Shown here: positions 46,730-53,810 of the stretch, piece after piece
Layout: each line of letters opens with the position of its first letter
Position numbering within the stretch: position 1 is the first letter of the stretch
From: Bacteroidales bacterium
GTDB taxonomy: Bacteria; Bacteroidota; Bacteroidia; Bacteroidales; CAIWKO01
DNA length: 53,810 nt
Reading direction: 5' to 3'
NCBI GenBank assembly: GCA_023228145.1
Contig: JALOBU010000019.1
Span: 1-53,810, forward strand
Notes under the pieces: model-generated
What the model saw: the letters and a program-made list of their open reading frames with translations, nothing else
Database searches by the model: none
Told to the model about the DNA's origin: nothing
Made by a program: the position numbers and the translations under genes

Positions 46730-47678
46730 GCTGAAAAAATGAGTCCACAAATTCCCCGCTATTGAATACCTGCAGGTCTTCCATTTTTTCTCCAACACCG
46801 ATATATTTCACAGGAATTTTAAACTCTTCGGAAATTCCCAGCACCACGCCACCCTTTGCAGTTCCGTCAAGTTTAGTAATAGCCAGAGCATTCACTTGGG
46901 TGGTTGCCGTAAATTGCCTGGCCTGTTCAAAAGCATTCTGCCCCGTAGATGCATCCAATACAAGAAGTACTTCATGGGGTGCTTCGGGGATGACCTTCTG
47001 CATCACCATGCGTATCTTTGACAGCTCATTCATCAGGTTTACTTTATTGTGCAGACGCCCCGCCGTATCCACAATCACTACATCGGCAAGTTTGGCTTTT
47101 GCCGACGACACGGTGTCGAAAGCAACAGAGGCAGGGTCTTTTCCCATACCATGGCTTACCAGCGGCACCCCTGCCCTCTTGGACCACACTGTAAGCTGGT
47201 CAACAGCTGCTGCGCGAAAAGTATCAGCAGCGCCTAGCATGACACTATATCCTTTATTTTTAAACTGGTATGCCAATTTTCCGATAGTAGTGGTTTTACC
47301 CACACCGTTCACACCAACAACCATGATTACGTATGGCCTGTTTCCTGAAGGTAACTCAAAGTCCTCGGCAACGTTAGCATTGTTTTCAGCCAAAAGACCG
47401 ATTATTTCTTCTTTAAGAATATTATTAAGTTCCTGTGTCCCTAAATATTTATCGCGGGCTACACGGCTTTCAATCCGTTTAATGATTTTAAGTGTAGTAT
47501 TTACGCCAACATCAGACGAGATAAGTATTTCCTCAAGCTCATCCAGGACATCGTCATCCACTTTTGACTTGCCAATAACGGCCTTAGAAAGCTTGCCAAA
47601 AAAACTTTCCTTGGTTTTTGACAAACCCTTATTAAGATTTTTTTTGTTTTCCTTTGAGAACCTGGTAAAAAATCCCAT
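46722..47678 (-). CDS. ftsY: signal recognition particle receptor
   Basis: 318 residues. An N-terminal basic stretch, the NG domain with G1 GVNGVGKTT (122-130), DTAGR, and TKLDGTAKGG. It docks SRP-ribosome complexes at the inner membrane. It is the short form, lacking the long acidic A domain of E. coli. The gene overlaps rimO. A terminator hairpin lies upstream of its start (47697-47734). Confidence 0.96.
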   Translation of the reverse strand: MGFFTRFSKENKKNLNKGLSKTKESFFGKLSKAVIGKSKVDDDVLDELEEILISSDVGVNTTLKIIKRIESRVARDKYLGTQELNNILKEEIIGLLAENNANVAEDFELPSGNRPYVIMVVGVNGVGKTTTIGKLAYQFKNKGYSVMLGAADTFRAAAVDQLTVWSKRAGVPLVSHGMGKDPASVAFDTVSSAKAKLADVVIVDTAGRLHNKVNLMNELSKIRMVMQKVIPEAPHEVLLVLDASTGQNAFEQARQFTATTQVNALAITKLDGTAKGGVVLGISEEFKIPVKYIGVGEKMEDLQVFNSGEFVDSFFQHA

Positions 47679-47696
47679 CTACCTTGATTTTTATAT

Positions 47697-47734
47697 GAAA
47701 AAAAAACAAGCTTCTCCTGCTGAAAAGCTTGTTT
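47697..47734 (-). terminator. terminator between the DUF4295 gene and ftsY
   Basis: AAACAAGCTT (47704-47713) pairs fully with AAGCTTGTTT (47725-47734). On the minus strand the stem is followed by a run of about nine T. It should end the rpmG transcript before ftsY, so ftsY-rimO needs read-through or its own start. Confidence 0.75.
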
Positions 47735-47754
47735 CTAATTTAAGCTTCATATTT

Positions 47755-47910
47755 CTATTTTTTCGCCAGATAATCTTTTACGCTATCATTTGGTACAATC
47801 TCTTCCTTAAAAGTGTAAGCTCCTGTTTTATCAGATTTTACCATGCGGATGACTTTCGCAAAATCCTTACCGGTGGATGTTTTAAGTGATGCAATAACTT
47901 TCTTTGCCAT
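47755..47910 (-). CDS. DUF4295 small protein
   Basis: 51 residues, MAKKVIASLKTSTGKDF at the N terminus and a short basic C-terminal part ending YLAKK. It matches the DUF4295 family, a small basic protein found next to rpmG in Bacteroidota. A ribosome-associated role is plausible but not shown. It starts 12 bases after rpmG. Confidence 0.8.
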   Translation of the reverse strand: MAKKVIASLKTSTGKDFAKVIRMVKSDKTGAYTFKEEIVPNDSVKDYLAKK

Positions 47911-47922
47911 GACGTAAAAAAT

Positions 47923-48111
47923 TTATTTGATTTCTTTATGTACGGTTACTTTTTTGAGTATCGGATTGTATTTTTTCAGTTCGATACGTTCCGGGGTATT
48001 TTTCTTGTTTTTTGTAGTAATATAACGCGATGTACCCGGCATTCCGCTGTTCTTATGCTCGGTGCACTCTAAAATCACCTGTATGCGTGCATCCTTTGTT
48101 TTCTTTGCCAT
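47923..48111 (-). CDS. rpmG: 50S ribosomal protein L33
   Basis: 62 residues, MAKKTKDARIQVILECTEH then SRYITTKNKKNTPERIELKKYNP, the L33 signature, slightly extended in the middle as is common in Bacteroidota. The usual upstream neighbour rpmB (L28) is missing here. A good -7 box lies 27 bases upstream. Confidence 0.94.
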   Translation of the reverse strand: MAKKTKDARIQVILECTEHKNSGMPGTSRYITTKNKKNTPERIELKKYNPILKKVTVHKEIK

Positions 48112-48137
48112 TGTGCCTGTTTTTTATTTTGAGGGTG

Positions 48138-48145
48138 CAAAGATA
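48138..48145 (-). promoter_or_regulatory. -7 box for rpmG
   Basis: Reads TATCTTTG on the minus strand, exact TAnnTTTG followed by C, 27 bases before the ATG. The -33 region is A/T-rich without a clear TTG. Confidence 0.55.
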
Positions 48146-48364
48146 TAACTTTTTGATGAAATAAAAAAATTGTTTGAAATATTTGTACGCTCTGTTTTCA
48201 ATTCTCAAAGATCAATATTTTGAATTTAAAAAAAATAAAAAAGAATGTTTTGGAATAACATACATAATTTGTTATATTAATCACAACTCAGATAAACCTT
48301 GTTAAATATAGTGCTATCGTAACAACATATAAGAAATTGGCCACTTTTTATTAAATAAAAATAA

Positions 48365-48402
48365 AAAAGTTCGCATTTTGTGAACTTTTATTATTATCTT
48401 TG
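48365..48402 (+). promoter_or_regulatory. operator and promoter of the toxin-antitoxin-ATPase operon
   Basis: AAAAGTTC (48365-48372) and GAACTTTT (48382-48389) form a perfect inverted repeat with a 9-base centre. TATCTTTG (48395-48402) is an exact -7 box directly behind it. The palindrome overlaps where the -33 element must lie, which is the normal design for autorepression by a HigA-type antitoxin. Confidence 0.6.
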
Positions 48403-48422
48403 CTAAAAAATTTCGACATCTA

Positions 48423-48785
48423 ATGGTGCATATTATTTTATATAAACATATTTATGAATTTGGATGCAAACACCCTCAGTATGCAGAAGTTTTAAAGGCG
48501 TGGGTTTCACTAGTTGAAGATTGTAATTGGGAAAAGCCTCAAGATATTAAAAACGATTTCAGTTCAACAGATATTATTACTAAAAAGGATAACAAACCAA
48601 ATACAAAAATGCCTAATAGAGCTGTTTTTGATATAAAAGGAAATCATATTAGGATAATAGTTAAGTATCAATTTTTCAAAAAACAAAAAAAATGCAAGTT
48701 GTATCTAAAGTGGATTGGGACACATGCTGAATACACGAAATTATGTGAAAAAAGCTTACAATACGATATAGATTCATTTGGATAA
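48423..48785 (+). CDS. HigB-type mRNA interferase toxin
   Basis: 120 residues, HigB_toxin family (RelE-like fold). Visible blocks are LKAWVSLVEDCNWEKPQDIK, NRAVFDIKGNHIRIIVKYQF and IGTHAEYTKLC, the last being the catalytic-end signature (GTH.EY). Family members cut mRNA on the ribosome. A 17-residue insertion-like piece (DIITKKDNKPNTKM) precedes the VFDI block. It begins the three-gene operon; AGGAG stands before the downstream antitoxin gene. The codon and base use is much more AT-rich than in neighbouring housekeeping genes. Confidence 0.88.
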   Translation: MVHIILYKHIYEFGCKHPQYAEVLKAWVSLVEDCNWEKPQDIKNDFSSTDIITKKDNKPNTKMPNRAVFDIKGNHIRIIVKYQFFKKQKKCKLYLKWIGTHAEYTKLCEKSLQYDIDSFG

Positions 48786-48800
48786 TAGGAGAAACAAGTT

Positions 48801-49328
48801 ATGAAAATTAAGATAATTAAAACTGATAAAGATTATAAAGAAGCTCTTAAAAATTTGGAAAAAATAGGTGATGATCCGAATTTTGAAAACGATATTAATT
48901 TGATTGAAGAATTCGAGTTGATTGAAAAATTAATTATGGATTATGATAACGAACATTTTCCAATAAAAAGGGGTAATCCCATAGAAATCATCAAATTAAA
49001 AATGGATTATATGGGATTTAAACAAAAAGACCTTATTTCTGCAGTTGGGAGCAAAGGATTAGTTTCAGATGTATTGAATAAAAAAAGAAAACTTTCAAAA
49101 AAAATGATTCGAGAATTGTCTAAGGTGCTTAATTTAAGTCAGGATATTTTAAATACTGAATATGAAATTTCAAAGTCAAAATGCAAAGAAATTGCTCGAG
49201 AAAATACTGAAAAAAAAGAAGGAATTTTTAATTTTTCGAAAACGCTTTTATCAACAATAGAGAACTTTTCAAATCTTATTCTTCAAAGAGGAACAATTAT
49301 GAACGTTAGCCCAATGATAAATCAATAA
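48801..49328 (+). CDS. HigA-like antitoxin with long C-terminal tail
   Basis: 175 residues. The first about 120 match HigA antitoxins: an acidic N-terminal helical part (LIEEFELIEKLIMDYDNEHFPI), GNPIEIIKLKMDYMGFKQKDL, and a Xre-type helix-turn-helix (SKGLVSDVLNKKRKLSKKMIRE). The usual family ends near residue 120-130; here about 50 more residues follow (KSKCKEIARENTEKKEGIFNFSKTLLSTIENF...). This tail is unusual and could interact with the ATPase encoded 3 bases downstream. It probably binds the palindrome at 48365-48389. AGGAG is 9 bases upstream of the ATG. Confidence 0.82.
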   Translation: MKIKIIKTDKDYKEALKNLEKIGDDPNFENDINLIEEFELIEKLIMDYDNEHFPIKRGNPIEIIKLKMDYMGFKQKDLISAVGSKGLVSDVLNKKRKLSKKMIRELSKVLNLSQDILNTEYEISKSKCKEIARENTEKKEGIFNFSKTLLSTIENFSNLILQRGTIMNVSPMINQ

Positions 49329-49331
49329 AAG

Positions 49332-51023
49332 ATGAAAACAATCACATTTTATTCTTATAAAGGCGGCGTTGGAAGAACTTTAGCTCTAGCCAATATCGCA
49401 AAACGACTTTCTGAATTTGGGAAAAAAGTCTGTTTAATTGATTTTGACCTAGAAGCTCCTGGTCTTCACCATAAGTTTAAAGAAAACATCGGTATAAAAG
49501 GAATTAATCAAGGGCTTGTTGACTATATAAACTATTTCAATTGTCATAACTCTACTCCAAAGTCACTTACTAACTACATAACCCCAATTGTTTTTAAGAA
49601 TAAAAAGTATAAAGACATTGATTTTATTCCCGCCGGAAATGTTTATTCTGACGAATATTGGAAAACACTCTTTTCAATAGATTGGATAAATATGTTTTAT
49701 AAAAAAGGTAGTCATGGAGTAGCTTTATTTGTCGACCTTAAAGAAAGAATTAAAAAGGAGCTTAAACCTGATTATCTTTTGATTGATTCACGAACTGGTA
49801 TTTCGGAAATATCAGGGATAACAATGTCTTTGATGGCAGATGAAATAGTTTTATTTGCTGCCAAAAATGGTGAAAACCTTCAAGGAATAAAACAAATTAT
49901 TAAAACATTGGCTCAACCTGAGAATACACTATCCGGCAAACTTCCTAAGCTAAATTTTGTATTATGTAGAATACCTTATTTTGAAAGACCTGATGAGAAA
50001 AACATTGAACAAAGAGCAATAAACGAGGTTAATAGAGATTTAAAATCCTTTATATTAGATTCTAAACTATCCTTTAATTTCGAAAAATTATTTATAATTC
50101 ATTCCGACCCAACTTTAGAAATCGAAGAAAAGTTATTGATGGCTTACCAGTATGAAAAGGAAGAAGAAAATAAACAATATGCACAAAGAAAGTTCAGAAT
50201 AAAATCTCCTATAGCATCTGATTATTTAGAATTATTTGAAGAACTTACTAAAGGCAAATTATCTGATAAAGAAAAATATATTTTTAATAACATTAAAAAG
50301 GCTGAATTTCTGATAGAACGGGTTCAAAATACTCCTGATAATAATAAAAAAAATGAACTGTTAGTAGAAGCAATTAGCCTTAACCCAGAATCAAATGAAG
50401 CCTTTTATCTATTAGCAAAAAATTATTATATAAATGATAATTATTGTGACGCTTTGAAAAATATAGAAATAGCAATTGAATTAAACCCTGATTCAAATGA
50501 ATATTTAGGGCTGAAAGGAAATATTTTAAAAGAAAAAAGTAAAATAAAAGAGGCAAAACAAATCTTCAATGATATTCTATTTCAAGACAAGAAAAATTTT
50601 AATGCTCTTGCAAGTTTGGGAGGTATTTATATTGATGAAAAAAAGTATAAGAAAGCACTTGAATATTATTTGAAAGTTGTTGAATATTATCCTGATTATT
50701 CAGGAGGATATAATAATGTTGGAAATACATATAGATTGCAAAAAAAATATGATAAAGCCTTTGAATATATATACAAAGCATTGGAAATTAATCCTCGTGA
50801 TTCTTATAGTACAGGTACTTTAGGTGAAATATACGCTCAACAAGGAAATGTGAATGAATTTTATAAAAATTTTGAATTATCAATATCATTTGGCATGTCT
50901 AAAGCAGAAATTGAAAGAATATTTAAAATAGAAGATGTTTACAAGCCATACTTTAAAGAGCAAAAGTTTATTAATATACTTAAGAAGTATAATATTGATA
51001 TTGATATTTCAAAATTCATATAA
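49332..51023 (+). CDS. KGGVGR-type ParA-like ATPase with TPR repeats
   Basis: 563 residues. The N-terminal ATPase (about 1-310) has the deviant Walker A YKGGVGRTLALAN, with the signature Lys10 but Arg14 in the place of the usual P-loop Lys; CLIDFDLEAPG (34-44) and YLLIDSRTGISEISG follow. The C-terminal part (about 320-540) holds five or more TPR-like repeats (for example KKALEYYLKVVEYYPDY and KAFEYIYKALEINP). KGGVGR ATPases occur in predicted conflict and signalling systems of bacteria. The start codon is 3 bases behind the antitoxin stop, so the three genes are one operon. A terminator follows at 51121-51171. Function is not known. Confidence 0.82.
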   Translation: MKTITFYSYKGGVGRTLALANIAKRLSEFGKKVCLIDFDLEAPGLHHKFKENIGIKGINQGLVDYINYFNCHNSTPKSLTNYITPIVFKNKKYKDIDFIPAGNVYSDEYWKTLFSIDWINMFYKKGSHGVALFVDLKERIKKELKPDYLLIDSRTGISEISGITMSLMADEIVLFAAKNGENLQGIKQIIKTLAQPENTLSGKLPKLNFVLCRIPYFERPDEKNIEQRAINEVNRDLKSFILDSKLSFNFEKLFIIHSDPTLEIEEKLLMAYQYEKEEENKQYAQRKFRIKSPIASDYLELFEELTKGKLSDKEKYIFNNIKKAEFLIERVQNTPDNNKKNELLVEAISLNPESNEAFYLLAKNYYINDNYCDALKNIEIAIELNPDSNEYLGLKGNILKEKSKIKEAKQIFNDILFQDKKNFNALASLGGIYIDEKKYKKALEYYLKVVEYYPDYSGGYNNVGNTYRLQKKYDKAFEYIYKALEINPRDSYSTGTLGEIYAQQGNVNEFYKNFELSISFGMSKAEIERIFKIEDVYKPYFKEQKFINILKKYNIDIDISKFI

Positions 51024-51120
51024 ATTGATCTCCTAATAAGGTATAACGCAAAATTTTTTTGTTTGTAAAAGATTCTATTAATTTACATAAAGTCGAATAT
51101 TGCAAATTAAATTTACTAGC

Positions 51121-51171
51121 AAGATTGCAATGAATCCGCTAATTACGCAAATGGTTATTGCAATCTTTTTA
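51121..51171 (+). terminator. terminator of the toxin-antitoxin-ATPase operon
   Basis: Eleven-base perfect arms AAGATTGCAAT (51121-51131) and ATTGCAATCTT (51157-51167) with a 25-base loop, then a T-rich tail. It closes the AT-rich island. Confidence 0.7.
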
Positions 51172-51221
51172 TTTTTCTCCCTTTGCGAATTTGTGGTTTA
51201 TTCCAGTAACTCCTTTTTGTT

Positions 51222-51229
51222 TAGCTTTG
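51222..51229 (+). promoter_or_regulatory. -7 box for the saccharopine dehydrogenase gene
   Basis: TAGCTTTG, an exact match, 21 bases before the ATG at 51251. The -33 element is only weakly matched. Confidence 0.5.
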
Positions 51230-51250
51230 CAATGCATAAAATTTAAAATT

Positions 51251-52387
51251 ATGAAAATAATCGTTCTCGGAGCAGGCCTGGTTGGCGGACCTATGGCTAT
51301 TGACCTAGCCAAAGATGAGGATTTTAATGTCAGTATCGCCGACATCAATCCCGGTTCGTTCAACTATATGCAATCAATGGGTATTCACACCATACAACAT
51401 GACCTTTTTGACCCAAACAGGGTGAAAATGCTGGTCGCAGATTATGAGATGGTCATAAACGCAGTTCCAGGTTTTATGGGCTATCAGACACTGAAAGCCA
51501 TCATTGAATCAGGAAAAAATGTGGTGGATATAGCCTTTTTCCCTGAAGACCCTTTTACGTTGGATGAACTGGCAAAACAAAAGAATGTAGTTGCCATAAT
51601 GGATTGCGGCGTGGCTCCCGGTATGATGCACATCTTAACTGGTTATGCTTATTACCAGCTTGATGAAACCGAAACCTGCCTTACATACGTTGGGGGCCTT
51701 CCTGAAATACGAGAATATCCTTATGAATACAAAGCGGTTTTTTCACCCATAGATGTCATTGAAGAATATACCCGTCCCGCCCGCTTTATTGAAAATCACA
51801 AACTCGTTATCAAAGAGGCCCTTTCGGATGCGGAACTGCTTAACTTTCCTGGCATAGGAACACTGGAAGCCTTCAACAGCGATGGCATCCGTTCACTTGG
51901 AAAAACAATAAAAGCAACCAATATCAAAGAAAAAACCCTTAGGTATCCGGGCCATATTTCAATCATGAAGGCCCTGCGTGAAACAGGATTTTTCAGCCAG
52001 AAAGAAATAGAAGTCAAAGGTGTGAAAGTCAAACCCATGGATGTTACTGCCAAACTTCTTTTTCCGATGTGGAAACTTAAACAGGGAGAACGTGATATCT
52101 CCGTGATGAAAGTTATTGTAGAAGGGAAAAAGGATGGAAAAAAGCTGCGCTATACCTTTGACTTGCTCGACCGTTATGATGAAGAAACACAAACTCATTC
52201 GATGGCAAGAACCACCGGTTATACAGCTACTGTAGCCCTCCGGATGATAGCTAACGGCCTGTACAAACAAACCGGCCTGTCCGTGCCCGAATATATTGGC
52301 AAATATCCCGAATGTGTGAAGTTTATGCTTAACGGGCTTGCCGAGCGAGATGTAAATTATATTGAAACCATCGAAGAAATATCATAA
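51251..52387 (+). CDS. saccharopine dehydrogenase family protein
   Basis: 378 residues from ATG 51251; the family starts at KIIVLGAGLVGGPMA, and the longer in-frame start at 51158 would read through the terminator. N-terminal Rossmann motif GAGLVGGP, then MDCGVAPGMMHILTG and the GGLPEI block, which are family features. It may be lysine-related, or a carboxynorspermidine-type enzyme; the sequence alone does not decide. The radical SAM gene follows after 3 bases. Confidence 0.88.
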   Translation: MKIIVLGAGLVGGPMAIDLAKDEDFNVSIADINPGSFNYMQSMGIHTIQHDLFDPNRVKMLVADYEMVINAVPGFMGYQTLKAIIESGKNVVDIAFFPEDPFTLDELAKQKNVVAIMDCGVAPGMMHILTGYAYYQLDETETCLTYVGGLPEIREYPYEYKAVFSPIDVIEEYTRPARFIENHKLVIKEALSDAELLNFPGIGTLEAFNSDGIRSLGKTIKATNIKEKTLRYPGHISIMKALRETGFFSQKEIEVKGVKVKPMDVTAKLLFPMWKLKQGERDISVMKVIVEGKKDGKKLRYTFDLLDRYDEETQTHSMARTTGYTATVALRMIANGLYKQTGLSVPEYIGKYPECVKFMLNGLAERDVNYIETIEEIS

Positions 52388-52390
52388 GCA

Positions 52391-53353
52391 TTGCCAGAAA
52401 AACCGGTAAAAATATTCCCCTGGGGTAACAGCAGACGTATTCATGCTTTTTCTTCATATTGCATAAAAACATTCGGCAGCCGTCTTCAAAAACTCAGTAT
52501 TGATGCAGGCTTTACATGCCCAAACCGCGATGGTACAAAAGGCAGCGGCGGGTGTACTTTTTGTGTAAATAATGCTTTTAATCCGTCTTACTGCAAACCC
52601 GAAAAAAGTATTACACAGCAAATCAATGAAGGTATCGAATTTCATAAAAACCGTTACCGTAGGGCAACCAAATATATCGCTTATTTTCAGCCATTTTCCA
52701 ATACATATAAAGACCTGGGCGGCTTAAAAAAAATTTATGAAGAAGCCCTTACACACCCTTTAATCTCAGGCATTTCGATAGGTACCCGCCCCGACTGTGT
52801 GGATGATAAGAAACTGGATTATCTTCAGCAACTCGGTTCAAAATATTTTGTAGCTGTTGAATATGGCGTTGAATCATGCAACAACAAAACATTAGAAATT
52901 GTTAACAGGGGACATACTTTTGAAACTGCTGCAGAAACAATCCATAAAACTGCAAAACGGAAAATTTTTACTGCAGCACATTTTATTTTCGGGTTTCCCG
53001 GAGAAACAACTCAGGATATACTTAACCAAGCACAAGTCATTTCACAATTGCCATTGAACAGTATCAAAATTCATCAACTGCAAATATTGAAAAATACCGA
53101 AATGGCTCGTCTGTATAAAAAAAATCCATCAGCTTTTCATCTTTTCAAACTTGATGAATACATTGAACTGGTAATTGATTTTCTTGAACGTTTAAATCCT
53201 AATATTATGGTTGAGCGTCTTTCCGGAGAGGTTCCTCCGCACTTTCTTGAAACAAGCTCGTGGGGACTGATACGCAATGACCAGGTACTGCAAGGTATTG
53301 AAAAACGTATGGAAGAAAGAGAAACCTGGCAGGGGCGTTTATTTATAAAATAA
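52391..53353 (+). CDS. TIGR01212-family radical SAM protein (YhcC-like)
   Basis: 320 residues starting at TTG 52391, because no ATG lies before the conserved FPWGNSRR block. The cluster motif has the unusual spacing GFTCPNRDGTKGSGGCTFC (three Cys), as in TIGR01212 proteins; later blocks are GTRPDCVDD, AVEYGVESCNN and HFIFGFPGET. Substrate is unknown. It starts 3 bases after the saccharopine dehydrogenase gene, so it is probably co-transcribed. Confidence 0.88.
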   Translation: MPEKPVKIFPWGNSRRIHAFSSYCIKTFGSRLQKLSIDAGFTCPNRDGTKGSGGCTFCVNNAFNPSYCKPEKSITQQINEGIEFHKNRYRRATKYIAYFQPFSNTYKDLGGLKKIYEEALTHPLISGISIGTRPDCVDDKKLDYLQQLGSKYFVAVEYGVESCNNKTLEIVNRGHTFETAAETIHKTAKRKIFTAAHFIFGFPGETTQDILNQAQVISQLPLNSIKIHQLQILKNTEMARLYKKNPSAFHLFKLDEYIELVIDFLERLNPNIMVERLSGEVPPHFLETSSWGLIRNDQVLQGIEKRMEERETWQGRLFIK

Positions 53354-53466
53354 TACTCATTCTGCAATAAAGAGTATAACTCATTTATGGTCAGATCGCG
53401 TAAATCATAACTGTACCGACAATAACTTGTAATTGTTTTAACCTTTGGTAATGGGGACAAAAATAG

Positions 53467-53500
53467 TTGGTGACTTTTGATTTTTTATTTCGTATATTTC
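53467..53500 (+). promoter_or_regulatory. promoter of the small RNA
   Basis: TTG (53467-53469) and TATATTTC (53493-53500) lie 26 bases apart start to start, the usual -33/-7 arrangement; the last base of the -7 box differs from consensus. Transcription would begin near 53505. Confidence 0.5.
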
Positions 53501-53503
53501 GAG

Positions 53504-53606
53504 CGTAAAACTAAAGAGGAAGTAGGCTCTGCTGGAGAGCAACCTGCCAGCAATAGGTTTTACGGATAGACGCAAAAGGACAGAGAATTAAATCTGTCCT
53601 TTTTTT
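53504..53606 (+). ncRNA. predicted structured small RNA with pseudoknot and terminator
   Basis: No reading frame fits. CGTAAAAC (53504-53511) pairs with GTTTTACG (53557-53564), enclosing a hairpin GTAGGCTCT/AGAGC...CTGC whose loop GCTGG (53531-53535) is complementary to CCAGC (53547-53551), so a pseudoknot is possible. A strong terminator hairpin follows, AGGACAGA (53578-53585) / TCTGTCCT (53593-53600) and six T. The segment GGAAGTAGG resembles part of the glutamine riboswitch, but the rest does not. It may be a riboswitch-like leader, a free small RNA or part of the neighbouring insertion sequence. Confidence 0.55.
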
Positions 53607-53640
53607 ATTATTGCGGTATCCTTTAAATGGCTAAGAAAAC

Positions 53641-53810
53641 TCATTGATTTCTGTAAAACAGGTACCACTTAATAAAGTTCTGTCTATTCATTTTTGACAA
53701 TCCTCTGTGTATGCTAATATGATTTTTAAGATGACCAAAGAATGATTCAAGTCCATTTGTGGATTTTGGTATCATGGGATTATCAAGATAGTGAAACATA
53801 TTAGGCAAAG
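53641..53810 (-). mobile_element. C-terminal part of a transposase, cut by the window edge
   Basis: The minus strand is open from the window edge to TGA at 53641-53643. It reads KSTNGLESFFGHLKNHISIHR, then GLSKMNRQNFIKWYLFYRN. The NGLE...LK...HRGLS...R...W pattern is that of the C terminus of MULE/IS256-like or IS1249-like transposases. The N-terminal domain lies outside the window. Confidence 0.65.

Larger units (their letters stand above)
48112..48422. other. AT-rich divergent gap
   Basis: The gap between rpmG and the toxin gene. Besides the rpmG -7 box and the toxin operon operator/promoter it holds no gene; rpmB, expected upstream of rpmG, is not there. Confidence 0.55.

Noticed and set aside
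53511..53540. Resemblance to a glutamine riboswitch (GGAAGTAGG)
   Set aside because: The other conserved parts of that riboswitch are absent and no nitrogen gene follows; kept only as an unassigned RNA.
1..53810. CRISPR array or prophage
   Set aside because: No regularly spaced repeats, cas genes, phage structural genes or integrase were seen.

Overview
The window looks like chromosomal DNA from a Bacteroidota (Bacteroidetes) bacterium, probably an uncultured or fermentative relative of the Bacteroidales. The evidence is low G+C intergenic DNA, near-exact TAnnTTTG (-7) promoter boxes upstream of several genes, a complete Na+-NQR operon, a protein ending in a type IX secretion sorting domain, a TonB-type beta-barrel protein with a carboxypeptidase-like N-terminal domain, and the Bacteroidota-specific neighbour set rpmG / DUF4295 protein / ftsY / rimO.

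Layout. 1-2079: AT-rich DNA holding a heavily decayed IS4-type transposase. 2080-25452: a surface-polysaccharide (O-antigen-like) locus read mostly leftward: DegT aminotransferase, Wzy-like polymerase, Wzx flippase, HisH/HisF/WbpG-type amidotransfer set, two glycosyltransferases, a priming sugar-phosphate transferase, an unusual E1 alpha/beta thiamine-diphosphate enzyme pair, a second DegT enzyme, a class I aminotransferase, an O-antigen ligase and WecB, with a Wzz-like gene on the opposite strand. The locus is interrupted at 10420-16793 by nqrABCDEF (rightward) and by two small leftward genes, a Gdx/SugE-type exporter and a cysteine-rich membrane protein that resembles the NQR iron-delivery factor NqrM. 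25522-29805: shikimate kinase, an NAD(P)-binding protein, a secreted-protein pseudogene, an AmgK-like kinase fused to a RapZ C-terminal domain, a MurU-like nucleotidyltransferase and an amphipathic repeat protein. 29890-37029: tRNA-Ala(CGC), a structured non-coding stretch, butyrate kinase, thyA, folA, two exported proteins of unknown function and dnaB. 37407-45284: an ompH/skp pseudogene, an outer-membrane beta-barrel receptor-like protein, a fragment of an AAA ATPase, an ECF sigma factor, uvrA, a four-helix-bundle pseudogene and a T9SS substrate. 45419-48111: rimO, ftsY, DUF4295, rpmG. 48365-51171: a self-contained, very AT-rich island with HigB-like toxin, long HigA-like antitoxin and a KGGVGR-type ATPase with TPR repeats, bounded by its own operator/promoter and terminator. 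51251-53810: saccharopine dehydrogenase family protein, radical SAM protein, a probable small structured RNA with its own promoter and terminator, and the end of a transposase cut by the window edge.

How the genes work together. The polysaccharide genes make an undecaprenyl-linked repeat unit containing amino sugars and probably an amidino or amide sugar, export and polymerise it, and ligate it to lipid A core. NQR supplies a sodium gradient. AmgK/MurU would salvage N-acetylmuramic acid to UDP-MurNAc. The strongest candidates for something not well described are the HigB-HigA-KGGVGR/TPR three-gene module, the AmgK-RapZ fusion, the E1 pair without E2/E3 in a glycan locus, and the small RNA near the right edge. 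All functional calls are from reading the sequence by eye; no database searches were possible.
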